A stretch of DNA of 9,227 nt, from NCBI GenBank assembly GCA_018648945.1, contig JABGQJ010000275.1:1-9227 (forward strand), given 5' to 3'. Below the pieces are notes generated by a model, which worked only from the letters and a program-made list of their open reading frames with translations, made no database searches and was not told where the DNA came from. This document shows positions 1 through 6,619 of this stretch, piece by piece. The stretch comes from Victivallales bacterium. GTDB taxonomy: Bacteria; Verrucomicrobiota; Lentisphaeria; Oligosphaerales; Lenti-02. Within the stretch, counting starts at the first letter, position 1, and each line of letters opens with the position of its first letter. A program made the position numbers and the translations under genes.

Positions 1-455
1 AGATGAGGCTCTGGAGCGACCGCACCGCCAATGCGCTGCGCCGCCAAGGCGTGGGGCGGGGCACGCCGGTGATGCTGATCCTCAAGGGACGCTATGAGTT
101 CTGGTTCTTTCTGCTGGCCCTGCACAAGTTGGGGGCCGTGGCCATTCCCGCCACGCATATGCTGACCACCAAGGACCTTGTCTACCGGATCGAGGAAGCG
201 GGCATCAAGCTGACGGTGGCCGTCCACGACCCCGAACTGATGACTGCCCTGGATGCAGCCCACGCGGCCTGTCCCGGTCACGAAACACGCGTGGCCGTGG
301 CTGGCGGGCACGCGCCGGAAGACCGTCTGAAGCGCGATCTCCAACAACACGTCAAGGCCGTCGCCGCACCCTACAAATACCCGCGCATTGTCGAGTTCGT
401 CGAGACTCCACCCAAAACCATCAGCGGCAAGATCCGCCGCACGGAGATCCGCTAA
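1..455 (+). pseudogene. Acyl-CoA/acetate:CoA ligase-like gene, 5'-truncated by the window edge and missing its adenylation core
   Basis: The readable protein (150 residues from an ATG at base 3) joins two pieces of an AMP-forming acyl-CoA synthetase. Residues 5-106 match the N-terminal subdomain of the medium-chain/acetate CoA ligase group ([43 protein letters not shown]). Residues 107-150 match the extreme C-terminal subdomain ([13 protein letters not shown], then [11 protein letters not shown] with the conserved acyl-adenylation lysine, K143). Between them, around bases 318-325, roughly 300 or more residues expected in this family are absent: the YTSGTTG phosphate loop, the substrate pocket, and the YxTGD and hinge motifs. 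The frame is intact across the join. The ATG at base 3 lies inside the conserved domain, so the true start is upstream of the window. As it stands the product cannot form acyl-adenylates. Either a real in-frame deletion or an assembly collapse would explain it. Family identity is sure; the gene's status is not. Confidence 0.8.
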
Positions 456-456
456 C

Positions 457-1344
457 ATGACGAATCCTGACCTATCCCGCCGAGCCAAGGATACACTCAC
501 TGCCGTGGAGGTGGACCGGGGGGAGACGCTTGACTTCGTGCTGACCTCCGGCGAGAGCGTGCGCATCGAGCTGATTGCCACCGATGCCCAGGTCATCCGC
601 ACCACCCTCAAGGAGCTGAAGGTGGAGGAGAATGGGGCGCGCACCGACTATGCGTTTCGCTGCGTCCTGAAGGTGAACGGTCAGGAGGTCGAGCTGGCGC
701 GCGAAGTCTCCAGCCAGCGCAGTTTCTATGAGCCCTGGGTTGGCGCCGGGGTCCGGATCTGGTTTGACGCCGTCGCGGAGATCTTCGACCTGCTGACCGA
801 AACCCACGGCGAATGCCGCTTGCGCAAGCACGCCCGGTTCGGCATTCAGGACGCCTCCCTCCGCATCTGTCCCGAGCGGCTGCACCCCTGGTGTCCGCTT
901 CACGAAGGTGGCCTGCGGATCGAGAACTGCTATCGCGGGGAGGACTGCTGGCTGGGGGCCTACAATGGGGCTTCCGCCCATGGTGGCCTGGACATCAACC
1001 ACCCGCGGGGAACGCCCCTGTGGGCACCACTCGACATCCACGACCACTGCTACTTCAACAGCCTTGCCATGGGGCACAACAACAACCGCTGGCGGGGCAT
1101 TCACCGGTGGCCCAACGGGGCCGAATGGGTGCTCCAGGCCCACCATATGACGGAACTAACCGTTCCCGAACACCAGCCCATCGCCAAGGGCGAGCAGTTT
1201 GCCTGGGGAGCAGGCGTCCTCTCCGGGGCCGTGGACCACAGCCATTTCGTGTTCAAGATCCAGGACCATGGCGAGACGATCCTCCTGGACCCCTGGATTC
1301 TCTTCTGGCAGATGTACCGCGACCAGGCAGCGGCGCGGAGCTGA
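457..1344 (+). CDS. Putative M23-like (LytM/lysostaphin fold) zinc metallopeptidase, no signal peptide
   Basis: This 295-residue protein carries the spaced motifs of M23 peptidases. HGGLD at residues 175-179 is followed by a PRGTPLWAP stretch typical of the beta strand after HxxxD. H229/H230 stand where the family has a catalytic histidine. HSHF at 261-264 matches the HxH motif. Expected zinc ligands are H175, D179 and H263. M23 enzymes normally cut peptidoglycan cross-bridges outside the cytoplasm, yet the N-terminus (MTNPDLSRRAKD) has no signal peptide or membrane segment. Residues 1-150 form an uncharacterised strand-rich domain of alternating charged and hydrophobic residues. The start at 457 is chosen because GGAG at 443-446 precedes it by 10 bases and it follows the previous stop by 1 base, suggesting translational coupling; an in-frame ATG at 388 would overlap the ligase coding end. 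A non-peptidase role for this fold is possible, so the substrate is unknown. Confidence 0.72.
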   Translation: MTNPDLSRRAKDTLTAVEVDRGETLDFVLTSGESVRIELIATDAQVIRTTLKELKVEENGARTDYAFRCVLKVNGQEVELAREVSSQRSFYEPWVGAGVRIWFDAVAEIFDLLTETHGECRLRKHARFGIQDASLRICPERLHPWCPLHEGGLRIENCYRGEDCWLGAYNGASAHGGLDINHPRGTPLWAPLDIHDHCYFNSLAMGHNNNRWRGIHRWPNGAEWVLQAHHMTELTVPEHQPIAKGEQFAWGAGVLSGAVDHSHFVFKIQDHGETILLDPWILFWQMYRDQAAARS

Positions 1345-1346
1345 GG

Positions 1347-2153
1347 CTACAGAGAGGAGAGCCAGCGGAAGTTGGCCTGCAGAGCGGCGAAGCTTGCGGC
1401 GAGAGTCTCTTCGGGGAAGCGGGCCTCGTAGTTGAAGGGGCCGGCGTAGTCGATATCCCGCAAGGCCTGGAGGAACGCGCCCCAGTCGAGTACGCCCTGC
1501 CCGGGCGGCCAGTGTTTCTCATCGATGCCATCGTAGTCGGATAGATGCAGCGTGATGAGTTGGGGGCCCAACTGGCGGACCACGTCCGGGAGCGTGTCCG
1601 GGCGGTCCATCAGGTGGTTCACGTCCAGGCAGATGCCAAACACGTCAGGGTCGAGGTCGGCGATGATCCGTTGCAGCTCGCTGGCCGTGTTGCCCAAGCA
1701 GGTGCGGGGCAACAGCTCGACGGCGATCCGGACCCCCAGTTCGCGGGCGGGATCGGTGAGAGAGCGCAGGGCTTCCATGGAACGAGTCAGGCGGGCGGGG
1801 CGTTCGTCGTCCGTGATGGGCTCGGCGCTCGGATGGACGACGACCATCCCGGCTTCGAACTCAACCGCGAGATGCAGAGCTTCGCGGTAGGCACGGCGAC
1901 CCCGAGCCTGCACGGCGTCATCCGCGCTGGAGATGTCCAGACTGCCACCGAAGATCGCGTGAACCGTGGCGGCGCGAATGCCGGCAGTCAGCATGGTTGC
2001 GCGCAGGGCCATGCGGGTGGAGGCATCGCTGGGGAAGAGGGTCGGCGAGAGCTCAAGCGTGGCGACGTCGGAATCCCGCAACGCGTGCAAGAGGTCGCCA
2101 TCGACGGGCTTGGCGATGCAGTGCAGGGAAACACCCAACTGGGGGGTGAACAT
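1347..2153 (-). CDS. Sugar phosphate isomerase/epimerase family protein (AP endonuclease 2 TIM barrel)
   Basis: This complete 268-residue protein has the usual length and layout of the xylose-isomerase-like TIM barrel family. Likely divalent-metal ligands sit at strand ends: E146 in VELLPR, D177 and H180 in CLDVNH, H203 in LHLSDYDG, and E243 in NYEARFP. H107 in VVVHPS and the loop HWPPGQGVLDW (214-224) are also family hallmarks. Members isomerise or epimerise sugars, inososes or hydroxypyruvate; the exact substrate cannot be read from sequence. There is no signal peptide, so it is cytoplasmic. The start at 2153 is supported by AGGAG (2165-2161 on the minus strand) 7 bases upstream; an open frame extends further upstream but runs into the fucosidase gene. 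It is the last gene of the minus-strand run, 55 bp after the fucosidase, which suggests a role in processing fucose or a related sugar. Its stop lies 2 bp from the stop of the convergent M23-like gene. Confidence 0.88.
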   Translation of the reverse strand: MFTPQLGVSLHCIAKPVDGDLLHALRDSDVATLELSPTLFPSDASTRMALRATMLTAGIRAATVHAIFGGSLDISSADDAVQARGRRAYREALHLAVEFEAGMVVVHPSAEPITDDERPARLTRSMEALRSLTDPARELGVRIAVELLPRTCLGNTASELQRIIADLDPDVFGICLDVNHLMDRPDTLPDVVRQLGPQLITLHLSDYDGIDEKHWPPGQGVLDWGAFLQALRDIDYAGPFNYEARFPEETLAASFAALQANFRWLSSL

Positions 2154-2208
2154 GATTCGTCTCCTGTGGGGGAAGACCCCGGGGATGTCGATCGGGTCCG
2201 AGATGTGG

Positions 2209-3471
2209 CTAGAAGATGTACTCCTTGCCGACCGCGCCGTCGTTGGCGGCGAGGGCCGCATCGAGGTCGGCGAAATCCAGGCGGACCACCGGCACTTCCC
2301 CGGCCAGTTCGTTGAGGGGCAAGCCGGAGATGCGCAGGTACGCGCCGGATTGCCAGAAGGTGGGGACTTCCTCAACCGTGGCCCGGACCTCCCGCCCGTC
2401 GTTCAGCAACACGGCCCGCTCCGGCTGGATGCGGAGGGGATTGAGCATGATGCCGGTGCTCACGGGCGGTTTGGGGAAGTGCAGGTAGAGACGATTTCCC
2501 TTGCGGGTCAACATCGCCTCGTTGCCGGCAACCAGATGCGAAGCGGGTTCGGCGCCATAGAATGCCTCGCGCACGCGCCCGAACCAATCACCAGTGCGGC
2601 CGAGGATGCGAACGGACTCGGCGGGCAGCGTACCGTCGGGCTTGGGCCCCACGTTCAACAGGTAGTTCCCGCCCATCGCCAGGATGTTGTCGAGGGACTG
2701 CATCAGGAGTAGGTCCGAGTAGTAGTCCTCGTCCTCGCGCCAGCCCCAGCTTTGGCGACCGACCGACTGGCAGGCTTCGGTGGGCTTGGTGAAGGCCTTG
2801 CCGTCGGGGACGCGGCGCTCGGGGGTGCTGTAGTCGCCGGGACCGAACCCGCGGTCGTTGATCATGATCCCGGGCTGGAGTTCGCGCAAGGTGGCGTTCA
2901 GTTCGGGGATGTGGATCTTCGGCGGGATGTCCCAGAAGAAGGCGGAGACTTGGCCGTAGTTGGTGCACAGCTCGGTGATCTGGGACTTGACGAAGGCCAC
3001 GTACTTGAGCAGGTCCGGCTGGTCGCCCGGATTCGGCTCCTTCAGCTGGTGGTCGCCCCCGAAGTTGATTGCGTTCGGCTGGTGCCAGTCGGGGCAGGAG
3101 TAGTAGAGACAGAGCCGGATGCCGCGCCGGTGGCAGGCCTCGGCCAGCATGGCGAGGACATCGTGCCCGTAGGGCGTGTGCATGATGTTGTAGTCGGTGT
3201 GGGCCGTATCCCACATGCAGAAGCCATCATGGTGCTTGGTGGTGAAGCAGATGTACTCCATGCCCGCGGCTTCGACCACATCCAGCCATTGGTCGGGATC
3301 GAAGGCCGTGGGGTTGAACTGGTCCACCAGTTTGACGTAGTCCGCCTTGGCCATGGTACGCCGCCACTGGATTTGCTCGTGCCAGGCAGGCACCGCATAG
3401 AGCCCCCAGTGGACGAACAGACCAAAGCGTTTCTCGAAGAACCAGTCGCGACCGTCGTTGAAGCGTTGCAT
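2209..3471 (-). CDS. Alpha-L-fucosidase, GH29 family, cytoplasmic
   Basis: This 420-residue protein hydrolyses terminal alpha-L-fucosyl bonds by a retaining mechanism. Family hallmarks are FGLFVHWGLY (16-25), the TTKHHDGFCMWDT segment (77-89, H80/H81 binding fucose), YYSCPDWH (123-130), and FFWD at 178-181, where D181 is the expected nucleophile. E232, in TEACQSVGRQSWGW, lies where GH29-B-type enzymes carry the acid/base glutamate, but the acid/base is poorly conserved in the family, so this is tentative. GGNYLLNVGPKPDG (267-280) closes the barrel, and a short beta-sandwich follows (about 305-400). No signal peptide is present: the protein begins MQRFNDGRDWFFEKRFG, only about ten residues before the first conserved motif. 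It therefore probably acts on imported fucosides in the cytoplasm. AGGA lies 8 bases before the ATG, and the gap to the upstream pseudoprotease is 15 bp, consistent with one transcript. Confidence 0.94.
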   Translation of the reverse strand: MQRFNDGRDWFFEKRFGLFVHWGLYAVPAWHEQIQWRRTMAKADYVKLVDQFNPTAFDPDQWLDVVEAAGMEYICFTTKHHDGFCMWDTAHTDYNIMHTPYGHDVLAMLAEACHRRGIRLCLYYSCPDWHQPNAINFGGDHQLKEPNPGDQPDLLKYVAFVKSQITELCTNYGQVSAFFWDIPPKIHIPELNATLRELQPGIMINDRGFGPGDYSTPERRVPDGKAFTKPTEACQSVGRQSWGWREDEDYYSDLLLMQSLDNILAMGGNYLLNVGPKPDGTLPAESVRILGRTGDWFGRVREAFYGAEPASHLVAGNEAMLTRKGNRLYLHFPKPPVSTGIMLNPLRIQPERAVLLNDGREVRATVEEVPTFWQSGAYLRISGLPLNELAGEVPVVRLDFADLDAALAANDGAVGKEYIF

Positions 3472-3486
3472 GGGGGCGTCCTGAGA

Positions 3487-4965
3487 TCAGTCCAACTGGG
3501 AGAGGTGGGGGATGCGGTAGCGCTCGCGGACGAAGCGGTTCGCGAGCTCCAGCGTGGCGGCCTTGATGGTCAACTCCGGGAGGGAGGAATTCTCGAAGAG
3601 AACCGTGTGGTACTGGGTTGGGCCCGCCTTCTTGACGACCTCGGCCAACTCGCGGACGCTGTTCACGGCCTTGCCGTTGACGGTCTTGACGATCCGGAAG
3701 CTGAGATTCTCGAAGCCGATGTTCTCTGGCGTCGGGAGCACGCGGGAGAGGATAACAACCTGCTCCCCAGGCTGGCGGCGCTCCCACTGCTCGCGGTCGA
3801 TCCTGGTCAGATGCCGCGGGGCCTTGGTCCGCCACTCCTTGCCCCAGATGCCCAGGAGTTGCCGGGACAGTTCCTGGAAGACGAAGCCACCAACGATCAC
3901 GAAGCGTGGCGGGCGCCCGATCACGTAGGGGGGGACGGGGTACTCGTCGGCGGCCAAGTGCTCGAGAGTCGCCGTCAATTCCAGCGTCTCCTCGCCTCGA
4001 CGGACGGTGCACAGCAGGGGGTCGCCGACCTGCCGCCGGGTCTTGATCAAGTGGGAGATCGCCATCGGGCCGTACTCGGGGTCGTCGTACTGGCCGTGGC
4101 GATTGACCGTGTAGCTGTCCAGCTTGACCAGCACATCGCCCTTCACCATGCCTGCCTTTGCCGCCGCACTGCCGGGAATCACTTGGCTGATGTAGACGCC
4201 CGGATCCCCGTTCGTCATCCCCAGATAACGGCGGAGTTGGGGATCCTGGATGGCCGCCGACCCGAAGCCCGCTTCGGGGAAGCCGTCGTACGTCCCATCC
4301 CCCAGGTCCGCCAAGAAGTGCCCGATCACGGGGCTGGGGATCAGGGTGGCGGTGCGTCCCGACTTGTCGTAGCTCACCATCAGCCCGATCAACTTGCCGC
4401 GGCGGAAGAAGGGAACGATGCCGGTATGCCCAAGTTTGAGATCGATGGAGACGCGGTAGACGAGGAAACGGCCGGCGGCCCCCGTTGGCGTAGTCACTTC
4501 GGCGGTCTTGATGCGCCCCTCGCTGATGCTCGGGGTGCCATTGGGCTCGAACTGGACTGCCGTGACCCGGTCGCCACGCTTGCCCTTGGTCCGGATTCCC
4601 ACTGGCTTCAGTTGCTCGGCAAAGGCATTCTCCTTGGCCCGGATGAGCCCGAGGTTCGCCACATAGTCCGCGCATTCCACAACGGCTTCGCAACGGGTGC
4701 CGTCGCCGATGCGCTCCACCTCGACCAAGGTGGCATTGGCCAGGAGATTGCCGGGCACGAGGATCCGGTCCGGGCCAATCACCACCCCCTTGCCAGACGC
4801 CTGTTTGGGGGGCACCTTCTGCCATGGTCGGATGAAATCATGGCTCTGTCGAGTCACGCGGACCCGCAGAATGGATGGCTCGTACTTCCCTCCCACGGCT
4901 CCCGCGAAGAGGGCTGGGCTGGCGGCAAGGAGGGCGGCAATGGCGAGTGTTCTGAGCGGTATCAT
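3487..4965 (-). CDS. Exported Deg/HtrA-like pseudoprotease with two PDZ domains
   Basis: This 492-residue protein is a paralogue of the adjacent Deg protease but has lost the whole catalytic triad. An N-terminal signal peptide (MIPLRTLAIAALLAASPALFAGA, cleavage near residue 23) sends it out of the cytoplasm. The trypsin-like domain spans about 28-220. The histidine of TNAHVV is replaced by N73 (PGNLLAN), the aspartate of CDLAVL by N104 (ANLGLI), and the serine of GNSGGP by T181 or G182 (GHTGIVP). The first PDZ domain (about 235-335, GVYISQVIPGSAAAKAGMVKGDVL) is better preserved than in the partner. A second PDZ-like domain (about 345-475) contains VVILSRVLPTPENIGFENL and VNGKAVNSVRELAEVV, as in plant-type Deg2/Deg9 proteins. 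The gene starts 5 bp after the active protease stops, with AAGGAG inside the end of that gene 8 bases before the ATG, so translation is probably coupled. A regulatory or substrate-binding partner of the protease is the likely role; this is inference. Confidence 0.87.
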   Translation of the reverse strand: MIPLRTLAIAALLAASPALFAGAVGGKYEPSILRVRVTRQSHDFIRPWQKVPPKQASGKGVVIGPDRILVPGNLLANATLVEVERIGDGTRCEAVVECADYVANLGLIRAKENAFAEQLKPVGIRTKGKRGDRVTAVQFEPNGTPSISEGRIKTAEVTTPTGAAGRFLVYRVSIDLKLGHTGIVPFFRRGKLIGLMVSYDKSGRTATLIPSPVIGHFLADLGDGTYDGFPEAGFGSAAIQDPQLRRYLGMTNGDPGVYISQVIPGSAAAKAGMVKGDVLVKLDSYTVNRHGQYDDPEYGPMAISHLIKTRRQVGDPLLCTVRRGEETLELTATLEHLAADEYPVPPYVIGRPPRFVIVGGFVFQELSRQLLGIWGKEWRTKAPRHLTRIDREQWERRQPGEQVVILSRVLPTPENIGFENLSFRIVKTVNGKAVNSVRELAEVVKKAGPTQYHTVLFENSSLPELTIKAATLELANRFVRERYRIPHLSQLD

Positions 4966-4970
4966 GGGGC

Positions 4971-6464
4971 CTACTCCTTGTTCGGGACCGTGCCGATGTT
5001 CTTGTCTTTCTCAATGCCGTACTGCTTGGCGATGCGGGCCTGGGCCGCCGCCACCTTGTCGGCTTCGAGAACCAGGGGCACCCCCTCGCCCTTCAGCGTG
5101 AAGACGTACCGTTCTGCGGGCTGGGACAGGGCGTCGTCAAGCTCGCGCAACGAGCCTACCTTCCGTCCGTTCACCTGCTCGACGATGGTCATCTTGAAGC
5201 GGTCCATGTGGGTGTTGACCGGGTCCGCCAGGCGGTTGCTCAGGACCACGATCTCAGGACGTTCCAGATAGCTCCGTTCGTTGGTGTGGAACTCGTAGGC
5301 ATCGAGGATGGGAGGCTGCTTGGGATGGTACGCGCGCATGAAGTCCAGGGTCAGCGGCTGAAAGACAAGGCCAGCATAGACCAGATAGCGGGGGAGTGTG
5401 TCGTACTGCCGGGCGCGGGATCTGTAGAACCATGCCCCCTTGAGGGGCACCTTCACCTCCACTTCCTTGTCACCCCGGCGCACCGAGAAGGTGACCGTGT
5501 CGCCGACGAACTTCCGCTCGACGACCTCGACCATCTGCACCATCTCGCCCTCCAACTTGATCTGGCCATCGCTCAAAATCGCGTGGCCGTCGATCTTCAG
5601 CAGGACATCATCCCGCTTGAGCAGCCCGTCGGACGATCCCTGGGGAAACACGTCGGTGACGAGCATGCCGTAGTTGTCCATGGGCAGCCCCAAGCGTTCG
5701 CGGGCCGGCTTATTGGTCAGCCTGAATGTGCCAATGGCCAGTTCGGGGTAGCCGTCGTAGCTTCCATCCTTGATATCCGCCAGAAACCGCTGGATGACCG
5801 GGGTGGGAATCATGTAGGCGGCATTCTGCGCGGTCGATGCCCGCAGCGTCTGGAAGGCCACGCCCACCACCTTGCCATTCTGGATCACCGGGCCGCCACT
5901 GTTGCCGGGATTGATCGCAGCGTCGGTCTGGATGGTCAGATGAGCGTCCAAGACCGAATGGGTGTAGGGGCGGAACTCGATCCGGGAGACGACGCCGCGC
6001 GTGACCGACATCCGCTGCCCACCAACCGGGAAGCCCACAGTGGCCACCGTGGAGTGCAACTGCGGCACCGTGCCGAAGACCAGCGGCTCAAGTCCCTTGA
6101 AGAAGTCCTTGTCCTCGACTTGGAGAACCGCCAGATCGCAGTCGTGGGCGATGTACTTGACCGTGGCGGGGGTGATGCGGGGGCTGTCGGGCCGTTGCAG
6201 GCCGAGGAAGCGGGCGTTGCTGACCACATGGGCGTTGGTCATGATCCGGTTGCCGTCGATCACGAAACCACTGCCCGTGCCGCGGGCCACCCGCCCGACG
6301 TTCCAGGGGGCTCGCAGGTCGGGCTCCATGGTGGTGGCCTGAATGCGGACCACGCTGCGCAGAGCATGACCCAGGGCCTTCGAGTCAGCCGCCCGGAGAG
6401 GGCTGGCTAGGAGGAGAGCGGCCAGCGCCGTGACAGCGCATCGCGGGAGGAGGTGGGTGCACAT
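4971..6464 (-). CDS. Deg/HtrA-family (S1C) serine endoprotease, exported, two PDZ domains
   Basis: This 497-residue protein degrades misfolded or regulatory proteins outside the cytoplasm. A signal peptide occupies about residues 1-26 (MCTHLLPRCAVTALAALLLA, then SPLRAADS). The trypsin-like domain has an intact triad: H79 in TNAHVV, D110 in HDCDLAVL, S189 in INPGNSGGP. A PDZ domain follows at about 240-345 (GMLVTDVFPQGSSDG, VLLKIDG). A second PDZ-like domain at about 355-480 has LVYAGLVFQPLT, EIVVLSNRLADPVN and VEQVNGRKVGSLRELDDAL, resembling the extra PDZ domain of plant-type Deg2/Deg9. The start at 6464 is chosen because GAAGAGG lies 9 bases upstream and the signal peptide then begins at once. 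The in-frame ATG at 6473 abuts that ribosome site, and the ATG at 6509 would add 15 residues before the leader. The pseudoprotease paralogue follows 5 bp downstream; both share the FLAD..DG.YDG.PE linker, showing common descent. Confidence 0.94.
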   Translation of the reverse strand: MCTHLLPRCAVTALAALLLASPLRAADSKALGHALRSVVRIQATTMEPDLRAPWNVGRVARGTGSGFVIDGNRIMTNAHVVSNARFLGLQRPDSPRITPATVKYIAHDCDLAVLQVEDKDFFKGLEPLVFGTVPQLHSTVATVGFPVGGQRMSVTRGVVSRIEFRPYTHSVLDAHLTIQTDAAINPGNSGGPVIQNGKVVGVAFQTLRASTAQNAAYMIPTPVIQRFLADIKDGSYDGYPELAIGTFRLTNKPARERLGLPMDNYGMLVTDVFPQGSSDGLLKRDDVLLKIDGHAILSDGQIKLEGEMVQMVEVVERKFVGDTVTFSVRRGDKEVEVKVPLKGAWFYRSRARQYDTLPRYLVYAGLVFQPLTLDFMRAYHPKQPPILDAYEFHTNERSYLERPEIVVLSNRLADPVNTHMDRFKMTIVEQVNGRKVGSLRELDDALSQPAERYVFTLKGEGVPLVLEADKVAAAQARIAKQYGIEKDKNIGTVPNKE

Positions 6465-6473
6465 GGGAGGCAT

Positions 6474-6480
6474 CCTCTTC
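6474..6480 (-). promoter_or_regulatory. Ribosome binding site that sets the Deg protease start
   Basis: The minus strand reads GAAGAGG here, 9 bases before the ATG at 6464. The alternative ATG at 6473 touches this sequence directly, leaving no spacing, so initiation at 6464 is favoured. The site is seen in the sequence; its use is inferred. Confidence 0.55.
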
Positions 6481-6523
6481 GAACAGAAGGAGCGGGCCGA
6501 TGGGGTCAACCCAGTTGTCTCCT

Positions 6524-6551
6524 AATGTAGGTCGCGGGCATGACTCCACAA
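6524..6551 (-). promoter_or_regulatory. Weak candidate promoter for the protease operon
   Basis: In the 155 bp gap before the protease, the minus strand has TTGTGG (6551-6546), a 16 bp spacer, and TACATT (6529-6524). This would place a start of transcription about 50 bases before the protease ATG. The match to sigma-70 consensus is poor (3/6 and 4/6), and a separate TTGACC at 6509-6504 has no good -10 partner. The region is the only gap over 100 bp upstream of the four-gene run, so a promoter here is expected on position more than on sequence. Confidence 0.22.
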
Positions 6552-6568
6552 GGCGCGCGATGCGCATG

Positions 6569-6587
6569 TGGCCGCTGCCTGCGGCCA
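6569..6587 (-). other. GC-rich stem-loop downstream of the membrane-anchored protein gene
   Basis: A perfect 7 bp inverted repeat (TGGCCGC / GCGGCCA, arms 6569-6575 and 6581-6587) encloses a 5-base loop. It lies about 33 bases past the stop of the 6620-7105 gene on the minus strand. There is no run of T after it on either strand, so a classical intrinsic terminator is not supported. It could weaken read-through or stabilise the 3' end of the Nudix/membrane-protein transcript. Confidence 0.3.
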
Positions 6588-6619
6588 ACTGAGGGAGGCA
6601 GAGCCGGTCGGGGCTTCTT

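Noticed and set aside
388..456. Earlier ATG for the M23-like gene at 388
   Set aside because: The added 23 residues overlap the conserved ligase C-terminus in another frame and look like shadow translation (Ser/Arg/Ala-rich); the ATG at 457 has a ribosome site and 1 bp spacing.
813..1544. 243-codon plus-strand frame crossing the M23-like gene end
   Set aside because: It spans two convergent genes out of frame and has arginine/proline/glycine-rich shadow composition with no motif.
2178..2185. CCCCGGGG palindrome between fucosidase and isomerase genes
   Set aside because: It is an 8-base self-complementary string with no loop and no T-run; too short to call a terminator or operator.
2154..2375. 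74-residue N-terminal extension of the sugar isomerase frame
   Set aside because: It overlaps the fucosidase 3' end in another frame, and AGGAG with 7-base spacing marks the start at 2153.
2752..5271. Very long open frame (839 codons) on the plus strand
   Set aside because: It lies antisense to the fucosidase and pseudoprotease and runs into the protease gene, all of which have clear family motifs. Its translation shows no domain and is rich in Gly/Val/Asp/His repeats typical of the complement of GC-biased codons.
6465..6509. Longer protease start at 6509 or 6473
   Set aside because: The first would put 15 polar residues before the signal peptide; the second leaves no space to the GAAGAGG site.
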